Origin: Loripinus fragilis
Taxonomy: Eukaryota; Mollusca; Bivalvia; Lucinida; Lucinidae
NCBI GenBank assembly: GCA_964019695.1
Contig: OZ026515.1
Span: 144,096,152-144,160,151 of the forward strand
Direction: 5' to 3'
DNA length: 64,000 nucleotides
Part shown: positions 55,056-64,000 of the stretch, in pieces
Layout of the letters: each line of letters opens with the position of its first letter
Numbering within the stretch: position 1 is the first letter of the stretch
Program-made: the position numbers and the translations under genes
The notes under the pieces: model-generated
What the model was told of the DNA's origin: nothing
The model's database searches: none
The model's input: the letters and a program-made list of their open reading frames with translations, nothing else

Positions 55056-55254
55056 GGGAGCGCAGTGGTTCAGTGGTAGAGTACTTTTTTGAGATCGAGG
55101 GGTTGAAAGTTTGAGCCTCACCGGTGTCACTGCGTTGTGTTCTTGAGCACAACACATTTATCCTTGCTGAGTGCTGGTTCAACTTAGGAAGACCCGTTCC
55201 AACATAAGTGAAAAATTGTTGACGGGGACATAAAGAATCAAATCAAACTAACAA
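55056..55254 (+). mobile_element. SINE, full-length
   Basis: GGGAGCGCAGTGGTTCAGTG GTAGAG … TTTGAGCCTCACCGGTGTCA CTGCGTTGTG … GACGGGGACATAAAGAATCA AATCAAAC. Confidence 0.8.
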
Positions 55255-55471
55255 ATCACTTGGCAGGATAGATGTCAGAAGGTACACTTCTATTTTGTTT
55301 CTTACCTTGTTTGTTTTCATACAAACTTCTAGATTGTTTACATTCTAACACCTGGAGAAGATGATATAGAAATGTTCCATTCAAGTTAAATTAGACCATA
55401 TGCTATTTTGTTATTTATTAATATTATAAACTTCACTGCACTTTAGGAAAAAAGGGTATGTTAATTTCGTA

Positions 55472-55520
55472 CTAAAGTCGGTCTGTCTGTCTGTCCGTGT
55501 GTGTGTGTGTGTGTGTGTGC
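55472..55520 (+). repeat. GTCTGTCTGTCC/(GT)n microsatellite
   Basis: GTCGGTCTGTCTGTCTGTCC followed by about 11 GT dinucleotides. This GTCC-rich word also opens the element at 30959 and occurs near 38140. Confidence 0.75.
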
Positions 55521-55610
55521 ATGTTACTTTTCTTGTAAATGCATCTCCTCCAAAACTGTTGGACATAGCAACTTCATACTTTGCAGGTGCATAGGTCAAT
55601 CAGAGATCTC

Positions 55611-55749
55611 ACTAACTCCAAATTTGGATTATTTTACTCCAACTTTTTTATTCTGACTCCAACTTTTTCAAAAGTATGGTAAAACTCCAATTTTTTCTGA
55701 CAAACAGCATTTTTACTCCTATTTTCAAATTCCTAGTGAGAACTCTGAG
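55611..55749 (-). repeat. Inverted-end element 'CAGAGTTCTCACTA', copy 2
   Basis: CAGAGATCTCACTAACTCCA AATTTGG … TCCTAGTGAGAACTCTGAG, reverse complement of the copy at 41855-42018 with few changes. Confidence 0.8.
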
Positions 55750-55971
55750 TCAATAGTAGAGGGTACTAGGCAACATTTTGTGTGACCTTGACCCCGTGAC
55801 CTTGACCCCAAGGTCAAATAATGTATTATCTTGTAAATGTATCTTTTATTAAACCGTTGGACGTATGTAGTTGGATGGGTCATGATGTAGAGGGTAATGG
55901 GCAATGTTTCATGTGACCATGACCTTCGAGGGGTAAAAAAAGTGGGTATTTGCAATGTACCATTGACTGCT

Positions 55972-56068
55972 ATCCCAGACCAAGTTGAGCTGCAACCTTC
56001 TGCAGCTTGTTCATGGATAGAAAGAGGATACATCCAACAATGGGCTGAATATAATCCAAGTGGATACC
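55972..56068 (+). CDS. Weak exon-like segment, family not recognised
   Basis: GACTGCTATCCCAG|AC opens a frame QVELQPSAACSWIERGYIQQ, WAEYNPSGYLSLK, ending at TTAAAG|GTGAAA. The composition is protein-like, but the acceptor tract is poor and the same frame continues to a TAA at 56119-56121. It adjoins a GACCTTGACC-type repeat. It could be an exon of the same unknown gene as 50811-50883; phase and distance cannot test this. Confidence 0.25.
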
Positions 56069-56465
56069 TATCTTTAAAGGTGAAAAAGGAGGAGCACTGT
56101 AGAGCTCTGACACTTCTTTAATACCATGTTGATTACAGTTGGAAAGCGATTTTTTGCAAGATTTAGAGAGATGTTGGCTTTTGAAGTTATGCAAATCAAA
56201 GCTAATTTGGGATGAAATGACATTTATATCTGTCATTCATGGCCTCATCATGAAATACCAGTCTGTCATTTTATCAGCATTTTGCAAGTGCATGCTAAAT
56301 GCATTAGCCATGCCATAAGAAAACCTTGTGTTTTGGTGGATCTAGATCTCCAGATAAGAGGGACTTATTATATATATGTATTTTTACATGCTCGGATCTA
56401 GAAAGTTTTTTCAGAGGGGTCCAAATTTGATAACTTTTTTAGTTGATAAGGGGATACCGCTATAA

Positions 56466-56545
56466 ATGGGCCATCATCGGCCAGCCAGCGAAGCACCATT
56501 GAAATGGCGTTTAGCTGGAGGGCAGATGATGGCCCAACATTGATT
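56466..56545. repeat. Palindromic family 'GGGCCATCA/GCCAGCGA', copy
   Basis: ATGGGCCATCATCGGCCAGC CAGCGAAGC … TTTAGCTGGAGGGCAGATGA TGGCCCAAC. Confidence 0.7.
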
Positions 56546-56619
56546 ATGCTGGCTTCGTAGCTTTGTGATTTTTCAGGGGATTCTGACTAGTATTGCTAAG
56601 AAACCCTATATTTTTGTGA

Positions 56620-56690
56620 TTTTTCAGGGGGGGGGGGGTCGTGACCCCCTGTCCCCCCCCCTCTAGATCCGCCCATGCTATATATATATA
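56620..56690. repeat. Poly-G/poly-C terminus of a 'GCGGATCTAGA' repeat
   Basis: CAGGGGGGGGGGGGTC, then CCCCCTGTCCCCCCCCCTCT AGATCCGCCCATGC. The same GGATCC/GGATCTAGAGGGGG edge is seen at 59530, 59770, 60420 and 63318. Confidence 0.6.
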
Positions 56691-56711
56691 TATTTTTAAC
56701 CAAAATATTTA

Positions 56712-56905
56712 GGAGCGCAGTGGCTCAGTTGGTAGAGCATAAGACTTGGGATGGAAGGGTTGGGAGTTAGAGACTCACCGGAGGCACTGTGTTGTGTCCT
56801 TGAGCAAGGCACATTATCCTCTGTTTAGTACAAGACAGGAAAGCGTCTTGACATGACTGAAAAGATGTTGTCTGGGACGTAAAGCATGAAAACAAAAACA
56901 AATAT
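56712..56905 (+). mobile_element. SINE, full-length
   Basis: GGAGCGCAGTGGCTCAGTTG GTAGAGCATAAG … GGAGTTAGAGACTCACCGGA GGC … GTCTGGGACGTAAAGCATGA AAAC. Confidence 0.8.
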
Positions 56906-57112
56906 TTATGTTATGGGTATTCTTATTACATAAAGAATAGATTGTCATTGTAATTTTTTTTAAACCAAAAGCATATTATATTAAGATTGATGGATAAGTT
57001 CTGTGCAGCAAAATCCCTTTCTTCCAGGTATCAACCTCATATGATTTTATTAGGCATAAGTGACTGACAACTGGCAAGAGGAACGCCATACATCTGCAGT
57101 GACCAGAGCCTT

Positions 57113-57308
57113 ACCGTAGGTGTTCTAAAATTTTGAACAATAGTTGTCTGTCATAAAGGCCTAGACAAACAGTGCAGACCCAGATCAGACTGCTTGTAAG
57201 AAAGTAGTCTGATCAGGGTCTTCCCTGTTTGCTATTCTGACAAGAATTTTGTAATTTCCAGCCATGATCACCAACAAGAAGTGTTTGAAATTTAAGAACA
57301 TTTCCGTA
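57113..57308. repeat. 'TACGGTAAATG'-related inverted-repeat element, copy 3
   Basis: TTACCGTAGGTGTTCTAAAA TTTTGAAC … CAGATCAGACTGCTTGTAAG AAAGTAGTCTGATCAGGG … TTTAAGAACATTTCCGTAA. The outer ends are slightly diverged. Confidence 0.65.
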
Positions 57309-57479
57309 AGTCTCAAAATAAGATAATGGTGTTGTATCACGGATCACAGTCTGCACATTCATGACCAGATGTCACAAATGTAGGTTACGCACTAACTTCT
57401 TAATTAGCCCATTGAAAATGAAAACTGTGAATAAAATACATTGAAACTTTGCTTAATTAGAGAGGGTAGGGTGGGTATT

Positions 57480-57671
57480 TGTTTGATTTGATTCTTTACG
57501 TCCCATCAACAATCTTTCAGTTATAAAGGGAGGGTCTTCCTGGGTTGAACCAGTACTAAGCTAGGATTAATGTTCTTGCTCAAGGACACAACACAGTGAC
57601 GGCGGTGAGGCTCGAACCCGTGGCCCCTCAGTCTCGAGTCAAGTGCTCTACCACTGAGCCACTGCGCTCCA
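57480..57671 (-). mobile_element. SINE, full-length (minus strand)
   Basis: The tail GTTTGATTTGATTCTTTACG TCCCATCAAC is at the left. The head, read in reverse, is GGAGCGCAGTGGCTCAGTGG TAGAGCACTTGACTCGAGAC with B box GGTTCGAGCC-like CGGGTTCGAGCCTCACCG. This is the best-preserved tRNA-like head in the window. Confidence 0.85.
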
Positions 57672-58949
57672 GGTCTATGAAAACAATTTCTAATTGGCCT
57701 ATATGCAAAAGAAAAGAATGTTGAGGCTATAATTAAAGCTGCATAGTCTGTAACTTTTGATCTTTCCATTTTAGAAATAATGTTTCTATTTTTCAAGAGC
57801 ACAGTAAAAATACTAAAATTCAGGTATACATTTTACCTTTTTCGTAATAATTAACAAATTATTATTGCCAAAACAACAGTATTTATGTTAAAAATTAACC
57901 GTCTAGAATTATTGGAGGGACGCAAATAATTACAAACAAGAGAAAAAACACCTGTTTTTATAAGATAATTCACTTTTCCATGCAGTTTCCAGCTGTAGAA
58001 ATTAGAATTATTGTGACAACATAACTTTATTCTACTTTTACAAATGATTTAAAAAAAATATATTTTTTTCGAAAAATGTTCATAGTTACAGAGTATGCAG
58101 CTTTAAGTTTACATAGAAAATTAGGTCATTACACCTATAAAAATATTCTTGATTTTTATGTGGAGTACCTTTTTTTTTTTTGGCTGGTGATATTATATCA
58201 AAAATCAGTAGCTTATGAATTGTACGGTAAATCTTGTATTAGTTCGTACAGTAAAAAATAATTATTTTCCGCTGTGTACGAACTAATAAAAATTATTTTT
58301 CTGAGAAACGGGACTGTACGAACTAATAAAATGAAATTCTGAAGATCGAAAAACGGGGCCAAAAACATGCGAAAATTGCCAAAGAGGGGGATTTCTGTTT
58401 TATCCTTTTAGCCTAATCACACGTTGAATGTCTGATCAGTATTTTCAATTAAACTAACATTCTTAATAGCATGGTGAAAGATTGAAAATATACGACCAAA
58501 CATAAAAGTCGGGATTGCCGTTTCAACCGACTCACATGCAACGTGCGATATACCCGGCGATATCACCCGGTTGCAGGCCTTCTTTACGGAAGGGATGTCA
58601 CGTCGGACTTGTTGTTCTATAACGATTGTCTTGATTGGAATCATACTCGGACCCTGTAAACACTGGGCCCAAGATCATAACAAAAATACAACCTATGTTC
58701 ACTACCGACGGCTAGCTCTACAACGTCAAAGCTGATGTATATCGCAGCTTTCGTTTTTGGTCATGATGTAGATTTTTAGTTTCTTAGAACCCTCGAAAAT
58801 GCAGCATAGAAGTAGACAAGACAATACGTACATTCAGTCCTATAGGTTGACGTACGCATACACTCATTGATTTGGAATGAAAACTGAAAATGAAAATGGC
58901 GACTTCTAAATATGAAATATGAACAACTGGAACGCAGAACTCTCATGAA

Positions 58950-59369
58950 TCAGAGTAGTACACTTCTCTGCCTTCTAATTGTAAAAAAGACCCACAACTT
59001 ACGTTTTTGCGAATGCTTACTCCATTTAAAGGCTTTGTATGAACACCTATATTTCAGCATAGGTTGGTTGGTTCGAGTATTCATCGTGACGTCGTATTCT
59101 ACTCTCATATATTCTTGTGGCGACATAACATGCTCAGCTTGTTCGCACACCCCCTTGCGTGTTAGCTCGGACCCAATATAGCTCGGTGTTAGCATTCTAA
59201 GAGTATGATAATGCCAATCAATGTAGAACCAGATTCCCGTACTTTGTGATCTACGGTCGCTTGACCATGGAAAAGCCATTGCATGAGAAAATCTGTCTTT
59301 CGTGATTTGAGGCTGACTGACTCTTTTACAGCCAGAAACAGAGGTGGATGCAAATGCTAGTCTTTGCAC
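58950..59369 (-). CDS. Hypothetical 139-codon ORF inside the 3.8-kb element
   Basis: This is the longest ATG-started frame of ordinary composition in the element. The product is basic, contains VCEQAEHVMSPQEYMRVEYD near residue 90, and has a C-terminus rich in Lys/Arg (SYKAFKWSKHSQKRKLW). No transposase triad, zinc finger or membrane segment was recognised. It may be chance, an exon or a remnant; codon bias cannot be judged here. Low confidence. Confidence 0.2.
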   Translation of the reverse strand: MQRLAFASTSVSGCKRVSQPQITKDRFSHAMAFPWSSDRRSQSTGIWFYIDWHYHTLRMLTPSYIGSELTRKGVCEQAEHVMSPQEYMRVEYDVTMNTRTNQPMLKYRCSYKAFKWSKHSQKRKLWVFFTIRRQRSVLL

Positions 59370-59633
59370 TGCTATTTGAACACCATGCTATCCCGTGTAC
59401 ACCATGCTATCTCGAACAGCAGGAGACAGTTCATTTCCGTTTAGTCGTCGTTGGGTGGCATTTTTCATTTTATTTAAATTTTGATAGACCATGATTCTGT
59501 AAACAAACAGTGGCGTCAGACGACCCCATGTGCGGATCCAGAGGGTGGATAGGGGGTCCGGACCCCGCCCTGGAAAATCACAAGTTATATGGGTTTCTAT
59601 AGAAAGCATCTGGACCCGCCCCTGGAAGAAGTT

Positions 59634-59658
59634 GCCCCCCCCCCCCCCCCCCCCCCCG
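59634..59658. repeat. Poly-C tract
   Basis: More than 20 consecutive C, followed by GGCCCATCATGG. The preceding GGACCCGCCCCTGGAAGAAG is the edge of the GGATCC-type repeat. Confidence 0.9.
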
Positions 59659-59755
59659 GCCCATCATGGAAAATATTGGATCCCATCTGAAAACTGTAAA
59701 ATAATTTAGGACTAAAAAAACGTTGTCCAGACTGTTGTCTGGCCGTCGGGCCTCG

Positions 59756-59776
59756 ACCCCCCCCCCCCCCCCCCCG
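59756..59776. repeat. Poly-C tract
   Basis: About 19 C, then GGATCCGCGCATGG. Together with 59634 it bounds a short copy of the same repeat. Confidence 0.85.
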
Positions 59777-60065
59777 GATCCGCGCATGGACCCTGCTCGA
59801 CTTATTCATACGCCTGGGCAACTGTTTACATGGCTCAGTTTAATGTGTTATGTACATTTTCTTGCGTCAATGCCAATACGTGCGACCCCAAACTTTAAAA
59901 CAACACGTGGCCGGAATTGAAGTAAGCGGTCTCTTTGATCTTAAAAAGGATCATGCTGATTTTGCCTTTGGTGTCAGCTGATATAATTAGCAGACGGTCT
60001 GTGAATTGACCAGGCCCGGCAATATGTCTTACTAATTTTTAGTGATTTTCTTACCCATTCATTTA

Positions 60066-60152
60066 AACATGTGTTTTGGGTGCTCAAAAGAACCGTCTCA
60101 TTGAGACGGCTCTTTTGGGTATCCACAAGATATGTTTTGGATGAGAAAAATA
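60066..60152. repeat. Palindromic family 'CCGTCTC', copy
   Basis: AAACATGTGTTTTGGGTGCT CAAAAGAACCGTCTCATTGA GACGGCTCTTTTGGGTATCC ACAAGATATGTTTTGG. Confidence 0.85.
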
Positions 60153-60271
60153 GAAAATAGTTTTCCAATACGCACTCTAATCTTGGGGCCTGTATAACTA
60201 ATGTGAATTCAAACTGTTTGAAACTCTGATATGGGGTGGAGACAGAGCGGGGAGGGGATGCAGGTGGCTCG

Positions 60272-60274
<3 letters not shown>

Positions 60275-60333
<59 letters not shown>
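60275..60333. repeat. Long poly-C tract (about 58 C)
   Basis: Near-uninterrupted C run after CTCGAACC. The minus-strand reading is a poly-glycine ORF artefact. A second run of about 20 C lies at 60393-60414. On the opposite strand these are G runs able to form quadruplexes. Confidence 0.95.
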
Positions 60334-60334
<1 letters not shown>

Positions 60335-61070
60335 AGAAAAACACAAGTTGTCATTTATTAACTGATACGAACCTCCCTCGAAAAGCAATTCGACCCCCCC
60401 CCCCCCCCCCCCCCGCCGGCGTTGTCTGGATCCGACTGTGAAATTATTTTTTTTATTTTCATTATTGCATGTAGCAGGTTTCTAGAGCTGGTACATACGA
60501 AATGGGGTAAATAAAGCAAACCCTGATAAGATGTCGCGATCACCTCAAAGGAATCTAGTTTTAAATAAATTAATAAATTATAACGCAATTGACGGTATAA
60601 ATTTAGTCATATAAACAAGACGCTTTATCGGACATTTTTTTCTTAATTGTTGCGGTGTTAATTGGTGTATTATACACAGCCACCTAGTGGGACTATAAGC
60701 CTAACTTCAGACATGCACCTTCATCTACAATCCTTTTATGAGTATGCGAGCAGTTATGCCCCTAGCAAGACTGTGCGGGTGTGCAGGCTCGTCTGAGCAT
60801 TCGCGGGACGCATGCTCGAGAGGTACCATAATCTCATGAACTGGCTCGTTTCATTGCCAGCCCAATGTTAAGCACGATGCAGAAACATGCAAAAATCAAT
60901 TCACATCTTGGTTTGTGCGTCTGTGCGTACGTGTGATGATCCATTGTGTTTAATCGTTTAGTCGGAACTTAGAAAACCGTAAAACTCGTATAAAATTGAT
61001 GTTCGCATACTCAAAAGCACAGCACGTAGATCTATGTCTAGATTTTTTTTCGGCCTTATGTAATAGTTAT

Positions 61071-61237
61071 ACTATGGGTTGTCCGCCTGTACGTGGAGAT
61101 AATCCACGAGCTTTAGCGAGTTGATTATCTTACGTACAGGTGGATAAACATGGTATAACTATTTTATACCACCTACATCAGTGTAGACCTTGCACATAAC
61201 GAGATATTTCGTGCTAAAGTTGGTAAGGGTGGTATAA
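61071..61237 (+). repeat. MITE family 'TAATAGTTAT', copy 3 of 3
   Basis: TAATAGTTATACTATGGGTT GTCCGCCTGTACGTGGAGAT AATCCAC … GGTGGATAAACATGGTATAA CTATTTTATACCACC … GGTGGTATAAA. It is almost identical to copy 1 at 941 and is nested in the 3.8-kb element. Confidence 0.8.
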
Positions 61238-62059
61238 ATAATCTTTATCCACTTCAAAACTTTGGGTTAGTGGGCAGCGAGACCCAGACGAGATTGCACA
61301 CAAGCACAGGCTCCCCTGAGCCTTCGCTGATCACATTTGTGATAAGCACCAGTCCACATGGTTTCATCATGCTCGGATCCAGTGATTCAAAAAAAAATAA
61401 TGAGAAAAGATGCATGGGCATTGCGTAGATGTTCTCCATGTCGCACACACGCGCGTGTGCGTTCTCTTCATTTAATAGTCGCCAGGAGGATATTAAAGTT
61501 GTGGGTTTTTTGGTGAGAAGGGCTCAATGATCACAGTCACGTTCACAATCAGTGCACGCGCGCGTGGTTGTGTACATGTATTTGCTTTTTGTCAAGAATG
61601 GACAAAATATCTCCAATGATAGCGACAAAGGCGTGCAAATTTGCATCGGACTGTTCATTGAACCTAGCGTTTATCAGGGCTGAATAAAAGTTTGGTTATG
61701 CATCGATGCGCAGCTAGATGCTCGTTAGCGACACTGACGGTCGCACTGACAGACGAAACACTCTTGTTCCGCTAATATGTTTGTAAACTGGTGTGCTCGA
61801 CGGCGGAAGGAAAACGAAAGTTTCGTAGACAGGCATACTGATTTAAAAGCTATGCAGGTGCCAAAATGAAGGAAAAACGTTGTGTACGAACTATTAAAAA
61901 TTACAAACCGACAAAATGATCACTGTACGAACTAATACATGACATTTTGGTCCGACCACCGTGGAATAATTTATGGTGTACGAACTATTCGAGTGTACGA
62001 ACTAATACAAGATTTACCGTAAGCTGATTTCCAGACTACTTAACTCAAGAGGTAGCAAC

Positions 62060-62260
62060 TTAACACTTTGCGTGATGGGTAATTTTTCATGCGGTTTTGT
62101 CGTCTGCGGATTTTTTTTCCCAAAAATTCTTTCAGGAACACTATCAGAGTGTCAAAGGGTTAGGATCCAGATCAGGCCCGACATTTTGTTGGGCCTGATC
62201 TGAATCCAAACAGTTTGCAAAAAAGTTATCAGCAGGCAACACTAGCAGGCAAAGAGTTAA
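62060..62260. repeat. Palindromic family 'TTAACTCTTTGC', full copy
   Basis: TTAACACTTTGCGTGATGGG TAATTTTTCATGC … GGATCCAGATCAGGCCCGAC ATTTTGTTGGGCCTGATCTG AATCC … AGCAGGCAAAGAGTTAA. Confidence 0.8.
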
Positions 62261-62411
62261 TACACCTTCAAGTTTAGCCCTAGCTGCTAGATAAGAAACA
62301 TTTCTAAATCTACTCAAAAACATGTTGTGGGTGGGTACGTTGTGACCCTACCAATGAACACTACAACTGTTTACATGGAATATCGACATTTTTTGCTGAA
62401 AAAAAGAGGGT

Positions 62412-62525
62412 TACGGTAAATGTTCTAAAATTACGAACACTAAAAAATAATTATTTTTCCCGCTGTTCGTAATTTTAGAAATTACGTTTCAGAAAAAGTG
62501 CTAGTGTTCGTAATTTTAGAATGTG
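62412..62525 (+). mobile_element. Left end of a second TACGGTAAAT element with different repeat words
   Basis: TACGGTAAATG, then TTCTAAAATTACGAACA at 62423-62439, with inverted words TGTTCGTAATTTTAGAA at 62464-62480 and 62505-62521. The spacer CTAAAAAATAATTATTTTTC CCGCTGT matches the spacer of the 58223 element (GTAAAAAATAATTATTTTCC GCTGT). No matching right end was seen before 64000. Confidence 0.7.
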
Positions 62526-62973
62526 GTCTTTAGCATGAGCAAAAACGGTATATATACATGTAAAAATGTGGTAGGAATGTGTTGAAAACACGGCGATATG
62601 ATTCTGCGCTATCTACTCATTTTTCTTTTCAACAGCAGCTAAATTCTTGCGGACTGAGTCAGTAAACTGTCCAGCGCGTGCAGTAATTACCAAGTCGAGA
62701 GCCAGGCACGTGCATGTTATGTCACTCAATTTACTTACAAGTCGTAAAAGTCCACTTATTTAACCTCGGACTACCGATGAAACGCTACACTTTCGTTCTT
62801 CCTTTAGAAATCGCTTGCTCTCCATCTGCGCAAATGCCATTTATAATGTAATACAGTCACTCAAGGACACTGATCTCGTCGATCAGAATTTTTTGCAAAG
62901 ATATACACGAAACTTTGAAATACGTAGACAAGTTCTCAGAGTTAAAAAAATGACGAAATTCAAAAAGAACACA

Positions 62974-62975
<2 letters not shown>

Positions 62976-63053
<78 letters not shown>
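62976..63053 (+). repeat. (CT)n microsatellite, about 39 repeats
   Basis: Pure CT run, with more TCTCTC at 63107-63128. Arg-Glu and Ser-Leu ORFs over it are artefacts. Confidence 0.98.
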
Positions 63054-63057
<4 letters not shown>

Positions 63058-63143
63058 GGTCGATCTGTCGATGCACTTTGATTTTCCTGAAAGGATGTGC
63101 ATGTACCAGTCTCTCGCTTTCTCTCTCTATTTACATTTGCAAA

Positions 63144-63713
63144 AACGTTTTGGATCCAGATCAGACCCGAATGGAATTCAGGAAAGAATGTTTCGTAAAT
63201 TTAAAAAATTGTGCATGCGATAGAAAGTATGCAAAGTGCCGTACAAAAGCCGATGCGCACGATAAAATGGGTTTTCAGTATATCTCAATAAGTGTATACA
63301 TTGTCCGGTCCCATGTGCGGATCCAGAGGGGGGGGGGGACAGGGGGTCCGGACCCCCCTGAAAAATCACAAAAATATAGAATTTCAAAGCAATACTGGAC
63401 CGGATCCCCAGGAATTCTCAAAACTACCAAGCCAGCATTCAACGTTGGGCCATCATAAGCACGCCAGCGAAACCCCATTTAAAGGCGTTTCGCTGGCGGG
63501 CCGATGATGGCCCGCTTTTAGTGATATTTGGATCCTCTCTCCCTTAAAAAAGAAAAAAAAAACGTTGTCAGAGTTCGGATCCAGATCAGATCCGAATGGA
63601 ATTCAGGAAAGAATGTTTTGTCAATTTAAACATTTGGGCATGGGATAGAAAGCATGCAAAGTATCAATACTGTCGAATATCCGACTTTGTCGTGCAAAAG
63701 CCGATGCGCACGA
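63144..63713 (+). repeat. Duplicated unit (63144-63262 and 63562-63713) associated with CT microsatellites
   Basis: GGATCCAGATCAGACCCGAA TGGAATTCAGGAAAGAATGT TT … AAAAGCCGATGCGCACGA occurs twice, about 410-420 bp apart. A GGATCC/GGGGG repeat and a GGGCCATCAT palindrome (63447-63522) lie between. The second copy has an extra ~30 bp (TACTGTCGAATATCCGACTT). Confidence 0.8.
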
Positions 63714-63793
63714 GAAGCAGCATCTCCAAGTATCATTTTCAGCACCGATACATGATATTTTTCGAGATTACAAGAGATTCGTATGCAAGCGCT

Positions 63794-63795
<2 letters not shown>

Positions 63796-63870
<75 letters not shown>
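63796..63870 (+). repeat. (CT)n microsatellite, about 37 repeats
   Basis: Pure CT run of 75 bp that follows the second copy of the duplicated unit, as the first CT run precedes the first copy. Confidence 0.98.
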
Positions 63871-63872
<2 letters not shown>

Positions 63873-64000
63873 CACCTGCTTTCAAATTGTGCAAATAGTT
63901 TGTATCCAGAAGATCTCCGACGTCCTGCCAAATCAAATCAGGGGCAAACAGGCATACCTGTTCAGCCAACGTCCGACTTTGCGTCCGATGCCTCGAAAGA

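Larger units (their letters stand above)
58223..62021. mobile_element. 3.8-kb element with perfect 28-bp TIRs (TACGGTAAATCTTGTATTAG…)
   Basis: Left end 58223-58250 and right end 61994-62021 are exact inverted repeats of 28 bp starting TACGGTAAATCTTGTATTAG. The outermost TA on both sides fits a TA target. Subterminal words TGTACGAACTA(A/T)T(A/C) occur at 58275 and 58315 (left) and 61883, 61924 and 61977 (right), in addition to the ends. The interior holds a CCGTCTC palindrome, the third TAATAGTTAT MITE, long poly-C tracts and ORFs up to 139 codons without a recognised transposase. It looks like a non-autonomous or decayed DNA transposon, or a novel type. Confidence 0.8.

Noticed and set aside
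55897..56236. Minus-strand ORFs at 55725-56236
   Set aside because: Antisense to repeat and candidate-exon sequence, with no recognisable domain.
57600..57671. Functional tRNA gene
   Set aside because: The head has A and B boxes but continues into the SINE body and tail; no proper acceptor stem seen.
59974..60354. Poly-glycine protein on the minus strand
   Set aside because: Translation of a poly-C run.
62857..63102. Arg-Glu repeat protein on the minus strand
   Set aside because: Translation of a (CT)n microsatellite.

Overview
The window is eukaryotic, AT-rich and intron-dominated. Gene density is low, and there are very many short palindromic transposons, tRNA-headed SINEs, GACCTTGACC-type dispersed repeats and microsatellites. 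This fits a lophotrochozoan, most likely a bivalve mollusc; the species is inference only.

The one host gene I can name is WDR91, on the + strand at about 8.83-30.61 kb. Nine coding segments were rebuilt by hand from GT/AG sites with consistent codon phase. They encode part of the linker and the whole C-terminal WD40 domain, ending at a TAA at 30605-30607. The N-terminal part (LisH/coiled-coil region in known WDR91 proteins) is not visible in 1-8830 and presumably lies upstream of the window. In animals WDR91 is an endosomal Rab7 effector that works with WDR81 to lower PI3P during early-to-late endosome conversion.

The most striking observation is that five of the nine WDR91 coding segments carry a local tandem duplication of an exon edge. 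About 40 copies of a 60/55-bp unit (3' splice site plus the first 45 nt of the exon) sit before the exon at 18492. Five copies of an 84-93-bp unit sit before the exon at 24586, and eight copies of a 118-bp unit before the exon at 27110. A 126-bp duplication carries the end of the exon and its 5' splice site at 15223. A 104-bp duplication carries the end of the terminal exon, including its stop. Two of the arrays have units divisible by three with no stop, so extra WD40 half-blades could be included in frame.

Region by region: 1-8.8 kb holds palindromic elements, a reverse-transcriptase fragment and a 5'-truncated Tx1/L1-like LINE. 8.8-30.7 kb is WDR91 with intronic transposons, including a decayed Penelope-type RT element and two CAGGG-ended elements with 5-bp target duplications. 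30.7-33.7 kb holds a TIR-bounded satellite element rich in TGACCTTGA. 33.7-58 kb is a repeat sea with a 1.33-kb mariner-like element, a 1.3-kb inverted-repeat element, SINEs (one with an 11-bp target duplication) and one isolated exon-like segment at 50811-50883. 58.2-62.0 kb is bounded by perfect 28-bp inverted repeats and has unusual subterminal repeat words; a related but re-worded end lies at 62412. The last 1.2 kb contains two long CT microsatellites inside a duplicated unit.

No prokaryotic operons, CRISPR arrays, rRNA genes or clear functional tRNA genes were seen.
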